Positions 46,166-58,322 of a stretch of DNA of 64,000 nucleotides are shown here, piece after piece. Positions within the stretch are counted from its first letter, which is position 1, and every line of letters begins with the position of its first letter. Made by a program: the position numbers and the translations under genes. A model generated the notes under the pieces. That model was not told where the DNA came from. It was given only the letters and a program-made list of their open reading frames with translations, and searched no databases. This stretch comes from Colias croceus (Eukaryota; Arthropoda; Insecta; Lepidoptera; Pieridae): NCBI RefSeq assembly GCF_905220415.1, contig NC_059546.1, forward strand, positions 8,928,001 to 8,992,000, written 5' to 3'.

Positions 46166-49100
46166 TACGCATTAACATCGCTATCAATAGAGATTATACT
46201 AAAGCATGTCTCATTGTTGTCAATTTATATGTTGCGATGGGACCATTAATTATAATTGTTTGCGTAGGTGTAACTATTGTGTACTTTAATTGTTACATTT
46301 GATTCTGTGTCTATATTTATTCAACTAATTAAATAGCACTGTCGTTCCAAGTACCTACCTACAGAGTCAGAGCTCAGAGCAGTACGCCGTGTTTGTTTTT
46401 GAAATTACGCTATTTCCGATGCATTAAAAATTGCGACGTTAATGAAGTTGGCAATTTTTCCACGCTTCCGCGTTACTTTTTCATACAAACTTTATTAAAT
46501 TAAATTTCCGTCCAATGCCGGTCACGTTTTCAATAAGCAAGCGACGCTTTAAATAGAATTTGAACAAAAAGTCTATTACGGAGTTATCTGATTGTGGGTA
46601 CACTACAACAATTGTAGTTAGTTACTCCCACTTAGTATTGAGAACGTTGAAGTTCGCATAAAGTTGAAAAAACGCGAGTTTATCTCGATTGGCATCAGAC
46701 CCAGTTTTTCATGCGCCTCGACTGAAGTATTTGGAATATTTGTAGCGCTTGTTGCTGCCGTGTCGTGATCGCGATAACAACTATCGTAATATTAGCATAA
46801 ACAGACTGCCTTCTGACGGATATACATCGACATATCGACTATAGATATAATCTGCTATGTGAAAACGTATAAAATATTTTTGAATGTGAAAACAGGTGTG
46901 ATTATAACGGATTAAAATCACAATCTTCTTTTAGCATTTAACAGGCGAATATGATTACACTAAGTAATTAGTTTCGTATGTAACTGCTTTATACAATTGT
47001 GGCGTATCGTATGATGTTAATACTAAATAACATAACAAGTTCGTATAGCACGGTGAAGGCAATAAGACGCGGGAAAATTGAGCTTCATCCTCCAGAGATG
47101 AATCTTTCATGAGAGATTTGCCGTCTGCTGCACCGTGCAGTATCGTTTCTATCTAGCGCACACGGAATGGATGGGATTGAGTTTCTGTTATAACTTTATA
47201 ACATACCTACGTATCAGGAAAATTCACAACAGATTTGTGAAGATAAATTAATTGTGCTAGTAGATACCAGATATTTTAAAGGCGTAATAAAATGTTATCG
47301 ATGTACAAAAAGGTTTGCAAGTAAATCGTATTTTTCAATTGATTACTGGTTCAAAAAGGTGACTGACGTTCCTATTCATAGTTGGATCGCATAGTGCAGT
47401 TCATAGCTTTGATGGATGCCCCAGCATTGATAAAAAGCACAGAGTTGCATGTAAGAATGCTATAGATTTTAGTCTTCCATGTACTATGTTCTGCCTATCA
47501 TTGGTACAGTCACAATGGGCGGCGTACGTCATCCGTGGGAAGATGCGAGATAGCGACTTTTATCCGAACACGCGTGATTTAAGTGCGAAACGCGTAACAA
47601 TGCGCGCTCGAGTCACGTCGCCGTGATGTTTGGATGATGGCTATGAGTGATCGTTTTATATGCCCTATAGAGCGTTTGTCGTTTCGTCGTGTATGGATTG
47701 GATTTGTAATAGAAAGAAAGAAAAGGAAGAAAAATAATTTCTTACACGTTTTAATTCACTTACTTAGATCATGATAGGGAAATAGAACACTGAACTACAT
47801 TGAAAAATGGTATATTATTTACAGCGTATAAAATGTAAACTTTAGGTCACAAAACAAACACACTCAAGCGAAAAAATAAAGCAAACATTTCTGTGACCCT
47901 GTATTTCATTCGCTCTTAACACTAATGATATGTGTCGAGCTGTAAAAAATGTTTTTTCGTAGCACCAAAATGCAGCGCGGCCTAAACAAACACGGGGGCA
48001 TAGGAAAATAAAGGTTGGTGATGTTTTTCATGTCGCAACATCCCATATGCCTAGATACGCACCGCGTGACCGACGGAAGCCGCTAATGAATGGTGCGGGC
48101 TAACACGGCAGGACTTCATGTCGCACACAGATAACAAAGCCACGGTATTTGGGACATATTCTGAGTCTTCCCCGTAATAGTTAATTGGACACCGGATTTA
48201 ACCAGAAACGCTTAAACCTCTTTAAATTTCTCCGTTCGGGACGCTAATGAGCACTCGACAGTCATAATTTTCGTTTTATCGCTCCTTAAGTTGTTCACTG
48301 AGTCAGCGTGAATCTCGGAATTTGGGAGGTATTCATGAAATGCTCTTTAATAAATATACTTACACTGTTTGTCTTGGTCAAGTGGATGGTATTTTGATGT
48401 GTTAATCTTGTATGAGAGTAAAAGTGAATGTGCGGAATTACACAATTTTGTACGTCAAATGTTTAATAAAATAAATGTTTATATCATTTTTATATTATAC
48501 TGAATATTATAAAAGTACCTAATAAACTTGGAAGAAAAAGGTATAAAGGGATAATATTTATTTATTTATTTGTGTCAGACAAGCGGCAAAATGACTTACG
48601 TGAGGCAATATGCCGCATTACACAGCATAAGTGTCGGTTCGGTGATATAAATCTTATTGCAAAAGGAAGTATCCATAAAATCGTTCGCTATCACAATGTG
48701 TGGCTTGCCCGGCAGCAACAATTGCATCGGATCCCCGCCATTTTCCGCAATAACCCGCGTTCTTTTCAATTACCCCTACGTGTAGCGAGCGCGTGCCGGC
48801 AACCACAGCCATCAGTATCGCTTGCAATTTCGATAAAACCCTATATTCAAGTTCATCTCGCGGTCGCCCCAACGCTGCGGTCAAACGGGTATTACCTACG
48901 AAATGCAAGGCCTTCGAGATCGCCAACTCGATCGATTGTTTAGCCGCGAGTGTGGATTTTAAAGGTAACGAGTTACCAGCTCGAATTCTATATGAATTCC
49001 TTCAGGGAACCCGACGTCCCACATGCCGGTCGAGATTCGTTCCATGTTATACCACAAGAGTGCATGATCGTTTATTTACGAACAACACCGTGGCTGGGGC

Positions 49101-50000
49101 CAGAGGGATTCAATCTATCATTAATACGGCGATGTTCTACGATTCTGGCCCGTAATAAACGTTGATATGCTACACCCTCAGGCTTTTGTATGACTGTAAT
49201 GATATCACCAGTGATTGCTTCAATTTGTACTACTTATCGTGTCGTTTGCGAGATATAGTTAATGACTAAATAGTGAAAAGTAATGGAGATCGTGACATTG
49301 AAATTATTGACTTTCAGATCAATTCTACGGTCCTTTCGTTATAATTTTTGCACTTACTATGTCTGTATAGATTCTATTTCACTTGTATGCGGACACAACG
49401 AATGAATCATCTATAACCTCTGCGGTTACATTATTATCGTTCCTTGCTATGTGCAGTGTAAGCTTAGGCAATCATAATTATTATCGAATTACAAACAGCC
49501 ATATAAATTAACGGCCATATAGATTTTCAATTACTGCGTCAAGCGATTTACAGTCAACAGTTGGTTAATCGTGTTCAAAATCACGAAACAACAATGTATG
49601 TTTTCAGTTGTAAATTATTGCTAATGGAAAGTCAAAAGTATATACTTATTGTAATTATATCGCCGCTAGCGATTCTATTCGCCTTCGATTGCGCTGTTGA
49701 TTTACGTTACGGTTTGTTTCAGTTATTTAATGCGTTGCGTTCGTTTCGTTCGTTGCGTCTTCTATTGAACAGTTAGCGATTTCAAACTACAGTTTAACTT
49801 GTTTACGGCTGATTGATTTTTACATCGCCATTCCTCTTGATACTTGATAATTTATATACGTTTGATTGTTTTCTGGTTGTGCTGGTTAGTTCTATGCTGC
49901 TTGGATATTTACGCTCACGACATCAATAAATTTTGGATAAATATTTCTTGGCGATTTCACCTAGGAAGAAAAAGACTGAGATCCATTAACCCAATTTAAG
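46166..50000. other. Non-coding stretch with a GC-richer patch
   Basis: Mostly AT-rich DNA without recognised genes. The segment 48560-49165 is distinctly GC-richer and open in several frames at once (for example + 48572-48943 and + 48793-49155, both without clear conserved motifs). It has a donor-like AAAG|GTAACG at 48965. This may be an exon, a regulatory island or foreign DNA. No protein family was recognised in any frame. Confidence 0.4.
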
Positions 50001-50009
50001 AATAATTAA

Positions 50010-50795
50010 CTAAGATATATTCGAGACAATCCAAATTCCAATTGGTTCACTGCTAATAATTTATTATTAAATGCAAAAAAAACAAATTGTGTAGAATTTA
50101 TCCTTCCAAATGTAAAAAAGGTAAAAAGGGATATTATTTTAAACGGGGAGGTATTATACCCTGTGGATTCTACTGTTTTTCTTGGATTGACACTAGATGA
50201 GAAGTTACAATGGGGGGCCCATGTTGCCGCCACCGCTGCTAAGCTTAGTTCAGCTGCATATGCAGTTCGAAGAATAAGGCATCTCACCGATGTAGACACG
50301 GCTAGATTGGTTTAATTTAGCTACTTTCATAGCATTATGTCCTATGGAATTCTTCTATGGGGCAGGGCTGCAGATATTGAAACTATATTTATATTACAGA
50401 AAAGAGCCATACGCTCTATATATAATTTACGTGCTAGGGACTCACTAAGAGATCTCTTTAAGAATACTGGTATCCTCACTGTACCATCACAGTATATATT
50501 TAATAATATTTTATATGTACACAAAAACGCAGACTTACACACAAGAGTAGGAGATAGACACTGTTATGGCACAAGGAACAGAAATAAAATTGAAATGCCA
50601 TTTTACCGGTTAGCTAAAGTTAAAAATTCATTTATGGGTCAAGGTATACTTTTTTACAACAAAATTCCTCATAGTATTAAAGAGTTTAGTAGTGCTAAAT
50701 TTAAGAATTATGTAAAAAACGTCTTAGTTCAGAGAGCCTATTACAGCATTAAGGAATATATGGAAGATAAAAACCCATGGAGGGTTGTCGCGTGA
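50010..50795 (+). pseudogene. Non-LTR reverse transcriptase, C-terminal fragment
   Basis: The reading frame begins inside the RT thumb region (NSNWFTANNLLLNAKKTNC, FLGLTLDEKLQWGAHV), continues through AAYAVRRIRHLTDVDTARLV, is interrupted by an in-frame TAA at 50313, and resumes FSYFHSIMSYGILLWGRA to the end at NPWRVVA. The motifs N-x-L-x-LN-x-x-KT, FLG-x-x-x-D and the SYGILLWG block are conserved in the post-catalytic part of insect Jockey/CR1-clade polymerases. The catalytic YADD box and the endonuclease domain are missing through truncation. The frame is otherwise intact over about 260 codons, so the insertion is fairly young. Confidence 0.85.
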
Positions 50796-51045
50796 GAACC
50801 GCAGGACAGATCTTTGGCATATTATGATAATATATACGTACGGTTACTTACATATTTTGTAAAATTAAATTGTAATACTGAAATGATTTAAAAGAGCAAC
50901 TATGGAGTTTCTTGCCGATTCTTCTCCATAGATACTGCTTTCCGAATCGGTGGTAAATGATAAAAATATGTATTGACGTTTCAAAAGTGCTTCTCGAAGA
51001 AGTCTAATTGAATAAATAAATGTTTGAGTTTGAGTTTGAGTTTGA
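50010..51045 (+). mobile_element. 5'-truncated non-LTR retrotransposon
   Basis: It encodes only the C-terminal portion of a LINE reverse transcriptase plus a 3' tail. The 3' UTR after the stop at 50795 ends AATAAATAAATG then (TTTGAG)n to about 51045. Such a short tandem 3' tail and 5' truncation are typical of target-primed insertion by Jockey/CR1-like LINEs. An upstream stop in frame at 50007-50009 marks the approximate truncation point. It is a dead copy. Confidence 0.88.
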
Positions 51046-54000
51046 CATTTTTAGAAATTGCACATTAAGAATGATTGCGCACGATTCCACCGTGGAACGT
51101 ATTGCGTAACCTAAATAACTATTAAGGTAGTAATAATTTGTTCTCGTGACGAGATTTAATCTGTGATCATCTCGCTCAGCTTGTTGACCCAACAGACCTA
51201 GATGCGGATCGCCACGCGGCTCCTCCGTCTCACAAGAACAGAGAGTAGTACATTTTAATAGCTGTTAATCGATGCAATATCGGAGCGGTCTCGTAGCCTT
51301 CCAGCTCTGACCTTTTACTTGGCCATTACGTCTATTGTGATGGCGTTCCAGAAATGTGTCGAGGTCATCTCGGATCGCTTTAATGCTTTAATGTTTGTAT
51401 ACCGTTCAAATTCGTACGTCATAACATTTATCATTATCGTTACGATTCGTGATCGTCGATTATCTGCGGCCGGTGGAGTGGCGCTGCGAACGAAGCCGGG
51501 GCAAACGGCCAGGGGAGTGGTGTTGGTTGATTTATGAGGACGGGATATCTGAGCTCTTCCGCGGTGTCCGATGACGCTAACCGCACGGAACTCGGCTATA
51601 GCTTGGCCCTTTTTGTAGCCGAGTTCGTTACACTTCGGAGAAAAAGTCGTGTTTGCTTTGGGGTTTGATATGGCCGTGTTTGGTTGGGGCGCGGATTTCC
51701 GACTACTGTTTGCTTTGGGGTCGGCAGCGTGATAATCGCTTATGACGCCAGCTTATTTTGATGTCGTAATTTCTTACGGCGGGTAGAGGGAATTTATGGT
51801 TATTTGAAAAGTTTCGATGTGTATGATAAAACTTGCTGTGTGCAAGACGATATTACTTCATATCTAAAAGACTTGGTGGTCTTATTTATCAAATAGTGTG
51901 ATAGTGTATAAATGGTGCAGTTTATAAGTAAATCTCAAAATCATAAAATATTTGTGTATAGAGGAAGATGAATTATAGACATTTGTGTAAATGAAAACAA
52001 ATGGCTGGAAACAGACATCAGTTCGTCTCTCAGTTGTCCTAGTTTCAATATCAACTGAATATTTCATGATAATTCAACTCTCTTAGGGCATTAAATGCCG
52101 TTCACCTACTTTTATCGTAACTAGAATTTATCTCTTCTAAATAGTGATAAATAAAATTGAAGAAAACATCCATTCGTCTGTATAGTGATAAATACAGACT
52201 TTAAAATATTGTAGGCATATTAACATGACATGATTGTATTTTGTTTTCATTAAAACTTATTGTTTTTAAAATTGAGAATCATCAACTGTTTATAAACAGT
52301 GTTACCTTCTCCTATAGCCGTCCTTAACATTTTGTCAATAGACTCAGAACAATAATTATAGTCTTGAAACGATACGAAAACCTTTAAAAGTGGAACAATA
52401 CTGACCGATGCGGTTTCCTCTCGATCGGTAACATAAGTAGCCCAGGACAGAATTAATTATCATCGGCGAGACCGAATAGGAGTCGCCAACGGTATCTCTT
52501 GTAAACCGAGACGGCTTTGCACTCGGCAAAAAGGTTAACACCGCATAAATGTATGAGCGTGTCGCTTACACGTAATTGTTCTTTATGTCTGTTTACTGGC
52601 GTGATGAGCGTGGCCAATCGTGTGTGTAGATTTGGTGCAATTAGCTTGTGTCATAGTTTTTGAGGTTATGTTTTTTTGTGTGGCGTTATTGTATATCACT
52701 AACTGTCCCAGTAAACGTTGTTCTGCCTTACACTTATCGATGAAGGGTTTAAAAATATATATGTTAGCCCATTCTCAGGTCTATCGGTCAAGCCGTGGCC
52801 AGCTGGACGAATATAATATGACACGATGTTTTATACATAAAGAAGATTTTGAAAGTATGTAGATAGAAAGCTTAAATAGTTAATGATAAAAATGAATTGT
52901 TATTTACATTCAAATTGAATGCATAACGAGAAAAAACTCGAAAGTTTTAAATGAAACAGCCCGTGCAGAAAAGCATGTCGAATTTATCTTTGTTTTGAAA
53001 ATTTACGGCGCGACTCTCGGCTGCAATCAATTAGCAACGCCATTTTATTATTTTAACTGCTTATAAATCTCGTCGGTTATCGCAACTTCAAAGTCGCGAA
53101 CTAATTTTTAATTCATCTTTTAGAGACTCGCAATTTAGCTAATTAATATCGTAATCACTCTTGAAATAATGTCTGATTGCAGTGATCGTTGACTTTAGTG
53201 GAGATTTGATCACAGGGTTATTGGACTAATATTTGAAACCGAGTATTTTGCACGAATATAGAGGTGTGGTTTTAGCACGTATGTATATTTTGTATCTGCA
53301 TATTTTCAAGCATAACTTATAAACTGCTTCTAAATATATAAATCTGGTTTCCTTTGAAACGTCTGCATAATCTGCCGATGACAATATCACCATCGTTATA
53401 CAAAATTGAATATGGTGCTCCGTTTTATTATTTACCTACTTTATTTTTCAAGAAAACCCTGATACGCAATAAACTACTCTATTTCGATGTCACTTTCTGC
53501 AAACACAGAGCTATTAATTAATTTGGTGTCGAGAAACGGAATCGTCTCCTATATATCTGCTACGTTTGCACTATCGCCTGCAAAAGTAGTTTCGCCAGAT
53601 CTAGACTCACTCGTCCGTCGATACAACTGCATGGTTGATGGTGTTAGCCGACTGGTGTATAAAGTATATAATGTCCACGTAATTGGCACTCGAAGCCCGC
53701 GGCTGCTCCGTCCCCGACTTCCCTACAATTTATCGTCACGATAAATCAACGCATTCACGTCCCGATATTCTGATCACAATATACCTACGTAATCGATATA
53801 TAAATCTCCCCTATAAAACGATTGATTGATAATGCAAAATGCACGTAGTCTCCATATCTTATCGATAGTTTTATTTACTGCGAATGTTTCCGATAAAACT
53901 GTCTCTCGACTTAGAGTCAATTGAGTTAGCCAATGCGATAAAATGTTAAATGATGTCATTCCGTGCATCTCTAAAGAGCTATGCGTTTATTGTTTCCTTT

Positions 54001-55328
54001 TCTCTATCTACTGAGCGTGCTGAAGGATTATAAACTTTATATTAAATCGCACTGGTTTGTGGGCAGAAAAAGTATTACGAAACCCTTTCATAGAATCCCT
54101 ACAAAGTACTAAGTTCCGTGGAGCTTTTTTGTTTTCGTTACAACTTGATAGGAAACCTTTTCAACTTTATTCAGATTGCGCTAGAAAGTTTCAATTCAGA
54201 ATTATAAAGTAGCTTTGGTAGTAATTCTTACTATTGCGAAATATTAAATGCCTATATTATAGCTTTCTCCGTTGATTAAAATATTACGATGTTAGCAACT
54301 CGTACAGTAAATAAATAAGAAGCAGCCGCAGGGAATACGCGGGTAATTGATAGAATATTCGGCAGTTCTGGAGATAATCAAACATTAACTAACTTTACCT
54401 CTTTATTATTATATTTAATAATACTTGTTTCAATTACGTTCGAGATAATTCCGAGCGATTGACCGATCAACACTTCCTATTGTCGCATGGGATCGTAAAA
54501 ACGATGCTCGCTACGTCAAAATTTAAGTAATAACTGCCAGATTTTACGGTCGACATAATACAAAGTATAAATTATGACTGAATGATGAAAGAAGCTGGAT
54601 AATAGTTTAAGATGTTTATTCGTCGCACTATGCAGGATGTCTGAGATGAAGTAACACATACATAGGTACTTTAATTCGATTAAACTTTGGACGGTTGAAT
54701 GACTGATAAATGCATGGGAATCCGGTTTTTCATTGTTTATTTTGGAACGCGACTGACTTTTTTATTTATTGCTTGTACCAGTTTTTATTTTATGTTTTCT
54801 CCTTAAATAGTATAATCTATTATCATAAATTTGAGCTCACTGGTATAAATATCATTTTGTTGTTATAGTCGTGTTAATATGATCTTGGCGATGCATTAAA
54901 ATTCATGATAATTGGTTGAATAACATTTATAAAAAGCCTCATTTGGTTTATAAATACCTACGATAAATACACAATAATGACTCAACATTAAACTCGAAAA
55001 ACCAATATTGCAAAAACAAAAATATTATCATTACCAAACTAATGTGTACGTTGATTAAGCCGAAAAATACCAGATCGATGCATTAAATGTTTTAAAATAT
55101 ACGTTTATCTTATTATGCGTCGTTTTATTTCATTCTTTACCTATTTAAAACACAATAAACAACGTGAATTTCTTGAACTAGTTTATATGGATATGAATTT
55201 AAACAAAGGTGAAGCAGTACGGATTCCTTTAAACTTCGTCATACATATCTAGATACAGCCCCGTACCATGATGAAGTAGTAATATTTCCAGTGTAGATTA
55301 ATGACAGTTCTATATAGGTTATAATACT
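51046..55328. other. Non-coding stretch
   Basis: AT-rich DNA with some GC-richer patches (51190-51540 and 53500-53745) holding frames of 72-85 codons that lack recognisable motifs. Nothing else stands out. Confidence 0.45.
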
Positions 55329-55363
55329 GCTCATGGTAACCCGCCCGGGGGAATACCATGAGC
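55329..55363. repeat. Palindrome with GC-rich loop
   Basis: GCTCATGGTA (55329-55338) and TACCATGAGC (55354-55363) are exact inverse copies around a 15-nt loop ACCCGCCCGGGGGAA, which can itself pair CCCG with CGGG. It lies about 60 bp upstream of a MITE copy. Confidence 0.8.
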
Positions 55364-55423
55364 TCTTAAAGAAGTACTATTTTCAAAATGGCAAAGTGAT
55401 GGCGCTAGAAAGTCTGTATTGTT

Positions 55424-55608
55424 GAAGTGAAACTTCTTTATCGGGGTTGGAAAAAAATTTAGTGTAACATTTTTTCATTACTCATGACATTTTTCCGTTA
55501 CGCGCCATCTTGTTCTTATCTCTACCACGCGTGATTCGACGTATTTCTGTAAAGTTGCATATAGTAAATTATTTTTTGAAAAATAAGGTCATAAAAAAGT
55601 TTCACTTC
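55424..55608. mobile_element. MITE, family A, copy 2
   Basis: Copy of the element at 3281-3462 with ends GAAGTGAAACTTCTTTATCG and AAAAAAGTTTCACTTC, 185 bp apart. The interior matches nearly throughout, with scattered substitutions and small indels. Similarity continues past the right end through GTGTACACTAGTACACGCAC and a T-run to about 55636. Confidence 0.82.
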
Positions 55609-56101
55609 TTACGTGTGTACACTAGTACACGCACACGTTTTTTATTTTTCATTGTCTTTTTTAAATTCTGGACTAGGTATAAGGTACTGCTATAAGACAT
55701 CAAGGTAACCTCTCTGGTCCGGGATTGCTTTAAGCGATATCTTCATGACAGTTGCATTGTTACTGCAGGGCGCGGTACGGCCGCGTAAAGGTTAGCCGGG
55801 TTAACATACTGAAGGACCGTGATATGTGACACGTTTGACCCCTGATGGATGAACTCTCGATATGAATCCGAAATACCAAACGGTTAGTTGGAAGTTAGTA
55901 GTGGGTGGGGTTGTGGTATACGTTTGGTTAGGTATTTGAAGTTGAATATTGTTTTAATGTGTCTATGTTATTGTTGGATAATTGTTTTATTATTGGTACC
56001 TAAATATATTAGTGGTTGAAACGTTTGAATCATTTATAGCAGAGGAATACTTTCAATGAGTGACGAGTGTAAGGAATATGTTTTACAATTTATCGATTAT
56101 T

Positions 56102-56179
56102 AGGTGCTAAAATGCAAAAAAAAAGAGTATCTTTAGAAGATTTCCTCCCCGTTACCAAAAAAAAAGGTGCTAAAATGCA
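56102..56179. repeat. 16-bp direct repeat flanking an A-rich insert
   Basis: AGGTGCTAAAATGCAA occurs at 56102-56117 and 56164-56179, separated by 46 bp that include two A-runs. It could be a slippage duplication or the target duplication of a small insertion. Confidence 0.6.
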
Positions 56180-57442
56180 ACATGAAATATATATTATTTA
56201 GAAAAAAAAAATGTTTTCAAGCTTGCACTTGCTTTTTAACTGTAATTTCGCGCGCGTTTGAATCTCATAAATATTTAACGACCATCGTATGTGGGTCACG
56301 CTTTGTACCGAAGCGCATTTTAAGAAATGTTGAAGGTATTGAGATAGAAGTAGCCTAGATTTTAATCCAGACTCTTTAAGTTCTGCTATAGCGAGAATTA
56401 AGCGATACCATTCAAAAGCAAAATGATTTTATTCAAAAAGTGAGTAGGATAATTATAGCTCTCTGCTAATAATAATTAGTCGTAAATTAAACGTACAATT
56501 ATTTTAACTATAAGGAAAATGTACTTCCTCAACTTAGGGATAATTTGCAACAAATTTTGCTATTGTATTAAAACGACACGAGCCTTCTCACTAAATTGTT
56601 TTTATAGCTTGCAAAATAATTTATTGTACATTTTATTAAGTGTACTCAAGCTTAGAATTAGCGTCGCAGTAAGTTCAATTCAAATACCATTTAATGCTTT
56701 GCCATTAAAGGCGGATTATTGTTTACTTGAAGTGTATTAAGTGAGCATTAAAATAGTAAAGATTATATTTGCTTTACTGATAATAATTATCAATTGCATT
56801 TCGAGATATGATCGCGATAAGATTGCTTCGTGTAACATTGGCGCGTCAATATTAGTTGTTTATTGCACTGCCGGTTTATATTGATTTATTATATCATATA
56901 TTCAAGTAAATATAAACAGAATAATATGTAGTAGGTAAATTTTGTTCGTGTGCAATTTCAGAAATAAATTTACATTTTCATCGCCAATTTCATCGCATTG
57001 TTCAATTTTCACTATAGCCCGAGTACCTACGTCATGTAGCAAGGAAGCGATATAGTCGCTATTACAATAAAAAATTAAGCATTTGTATTCGGTATGTATT
57101 TGGAGTATACAGGCTGGAGTATATAGGCGTATTGTCTCAACACAAGCACCCGCATACCGCACATAGTTAACCGGGTCCGAAATCTATTCTGAAATCTCAC
57201 TCCCGGGCAACAATACGACCGCATCTCCTTATTGGGGCGTGCAAATTATTCAGGCTAATGCATAAGACAAAGGGCCTGTATCGTGTTTCCGTAAGAAAGC
57301 TTACACCGTTAGCGGTCGCGCTACGGCTTCCCGCAGACGGCTGTGAGCTTTGTAAGGGTGGAAGGTGCTGGTGGAAGTATGGGCTTTGTTTGCGTATGCG
57401 TGACTCTTAATTTTGTAGGTATTGGTGAGTCTGGAAGGCGGG

Positions 57443-57472
57443 GTTTAGGAGTATGAGTACATACTCCTAAAC
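57443..57472. repeat. Perfect 13-bp hairpin
   Basis: GTTTAGGAGTATG and CATACTCCTAAAC are exact inverse copies around a 4-nt loop AGTA. It lies 130 bp before a much longer hairpin element. Confidence 0.88.
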
Positions 57473-57603
57473 ACTACCTGCTATACCGTCATACTAATGC
57501 AGGGTCAACTGTTTGTATAGAGATAGAATTATTGTTTTGTAGCTTAGCGCGGTATACACACCAAACAGTCAAGTTACATAATTATAAATCATACCAGAGG
57601 GGT

Positions 57604-57763
57604 TAGACAAGTGGCTTTCGTTTAGCGTAACGTTTGATAGAATAGATTATGAATGTATGAGATTGACATAAGCTGTAGATAAATGTATCGACAGCTTACA
57701 TCAATCTCATACATTCATAATCTATTCTATCAAACGTTACGCTAATAGAAAGCCACTTGTCTA
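57604..57763. mobile_element. Long hairpin MITE, 73-bp arms
   Basis: The left arm begins TAGACAAGTGGCTTTCGTTT and ends ATAAGCTGT at 57676. The right arm, 57691-57763, is its inverse with only a few mismatches. The 14-nt loop is AGATAAATGTATCG. AGGGG occurs on both outer sides (57598-57602 and 57765-57769), a candidate 5-bp target duplication. There is no coding sequence. Transcribed, it would give a long near-perfect double-stranded RNA. Confidence 0.85.
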
Positions 57764-57824
57764 TAGGGGCTGGATATTCTAAACCACAGTCCTTTCTCAC
57801 AATAGCTATATTTCAACAGCTAAA

Positions 57825-57842
57825 TAATAATAATAATAATGT
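57825..57842. repeat. (AAT)n microsatellite
   Basis: Short run of TAA/AAT triplets just after the long hairpin element. Confidence 0.7.
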
Positions 57843-58126
57843 GTATTCGTTTGCTTACAACACAAGCAGAAACGTGGTATTTTCCTGAATTCCCTGAAAA
57901 TTCAACTTTCCCATGCGTCACGGCCCGCGATCGCGTGGACGAAGTTTTACAAACACGTTGCTCGCCGCGCGTTTCGAAAACCCGAGTTTATTGCGAAAAT
58001 ATCAATAAAATTTATTTGCGATTGTAATTTAAGGTCTGCTGAACTTGACTGAGTAATGCTTTAATATTTTGTTCAAAGATACCAGTGTAATGCGAGCTGT
58101 GCGGCTTTTAAGAACATAGAATACTG

Positions 58127-58322
58127 GCTTTCCGCCCGCCGCCTCGACCGCTTTGTCTAAAGCTTAACAGATTATATGCTTAGTAAAACCATCCTGGAGA
58201 GTCAATCTATCTATTAAAACAATCGCATCAAAATCCGTTGAGTAGTTTTAAAGATCTGAGTATACATAGGGACAGACAGCGGGAAGCGACTTTGTTTAAA
58301 CTACCTAGTGGTAGTGATATAT
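58127..58322 (+). mobile_element. Interspersed repeat, RTE-like LINE 3' tail
   Basis: The stretch CTTTCCGCCCGCCGCCTCGA, later GTCAATCTATCTATTAAAAC, CGCATCAAAATCCGTTGAGT, AGTTTTAAAGATCTGAG, then GGGACAGACAGCGGGAAGCG and ACTTTGTTT ending in a GTAGTGAT tail, is a repeat I recognise as very common in Lepidoptera. I assign it to the 3' end of RTE-type LINEs or their derivatives from memory of its form. It contains no protein-coding part. Confidence 0.6.

Noticed and set aside
47048..47140. Hairpin with GCACGGTG/CACCGTGC ends
   Set aside because: Only 8-bp arms over about 90 nt with weak inner pairing; resembles a piece of an interspersed repeat but is too short to assign.
48572..48943. 123-codon + frame as a gene
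   Set aside because: Overlapping frames are equally open and none shows a recognisable family, so I keep it only as a composition island.
51470..51515. GCGAACGAAGCCGGGGC as Helitron 3' end
   Set aside because: The match is limited to about 12 bases and is not followed by CTAG.
53487..53744. 85-codon + frame with balanced composition
   Set aside because: No motif, no splice sites that join it to another exon, and length within chance.
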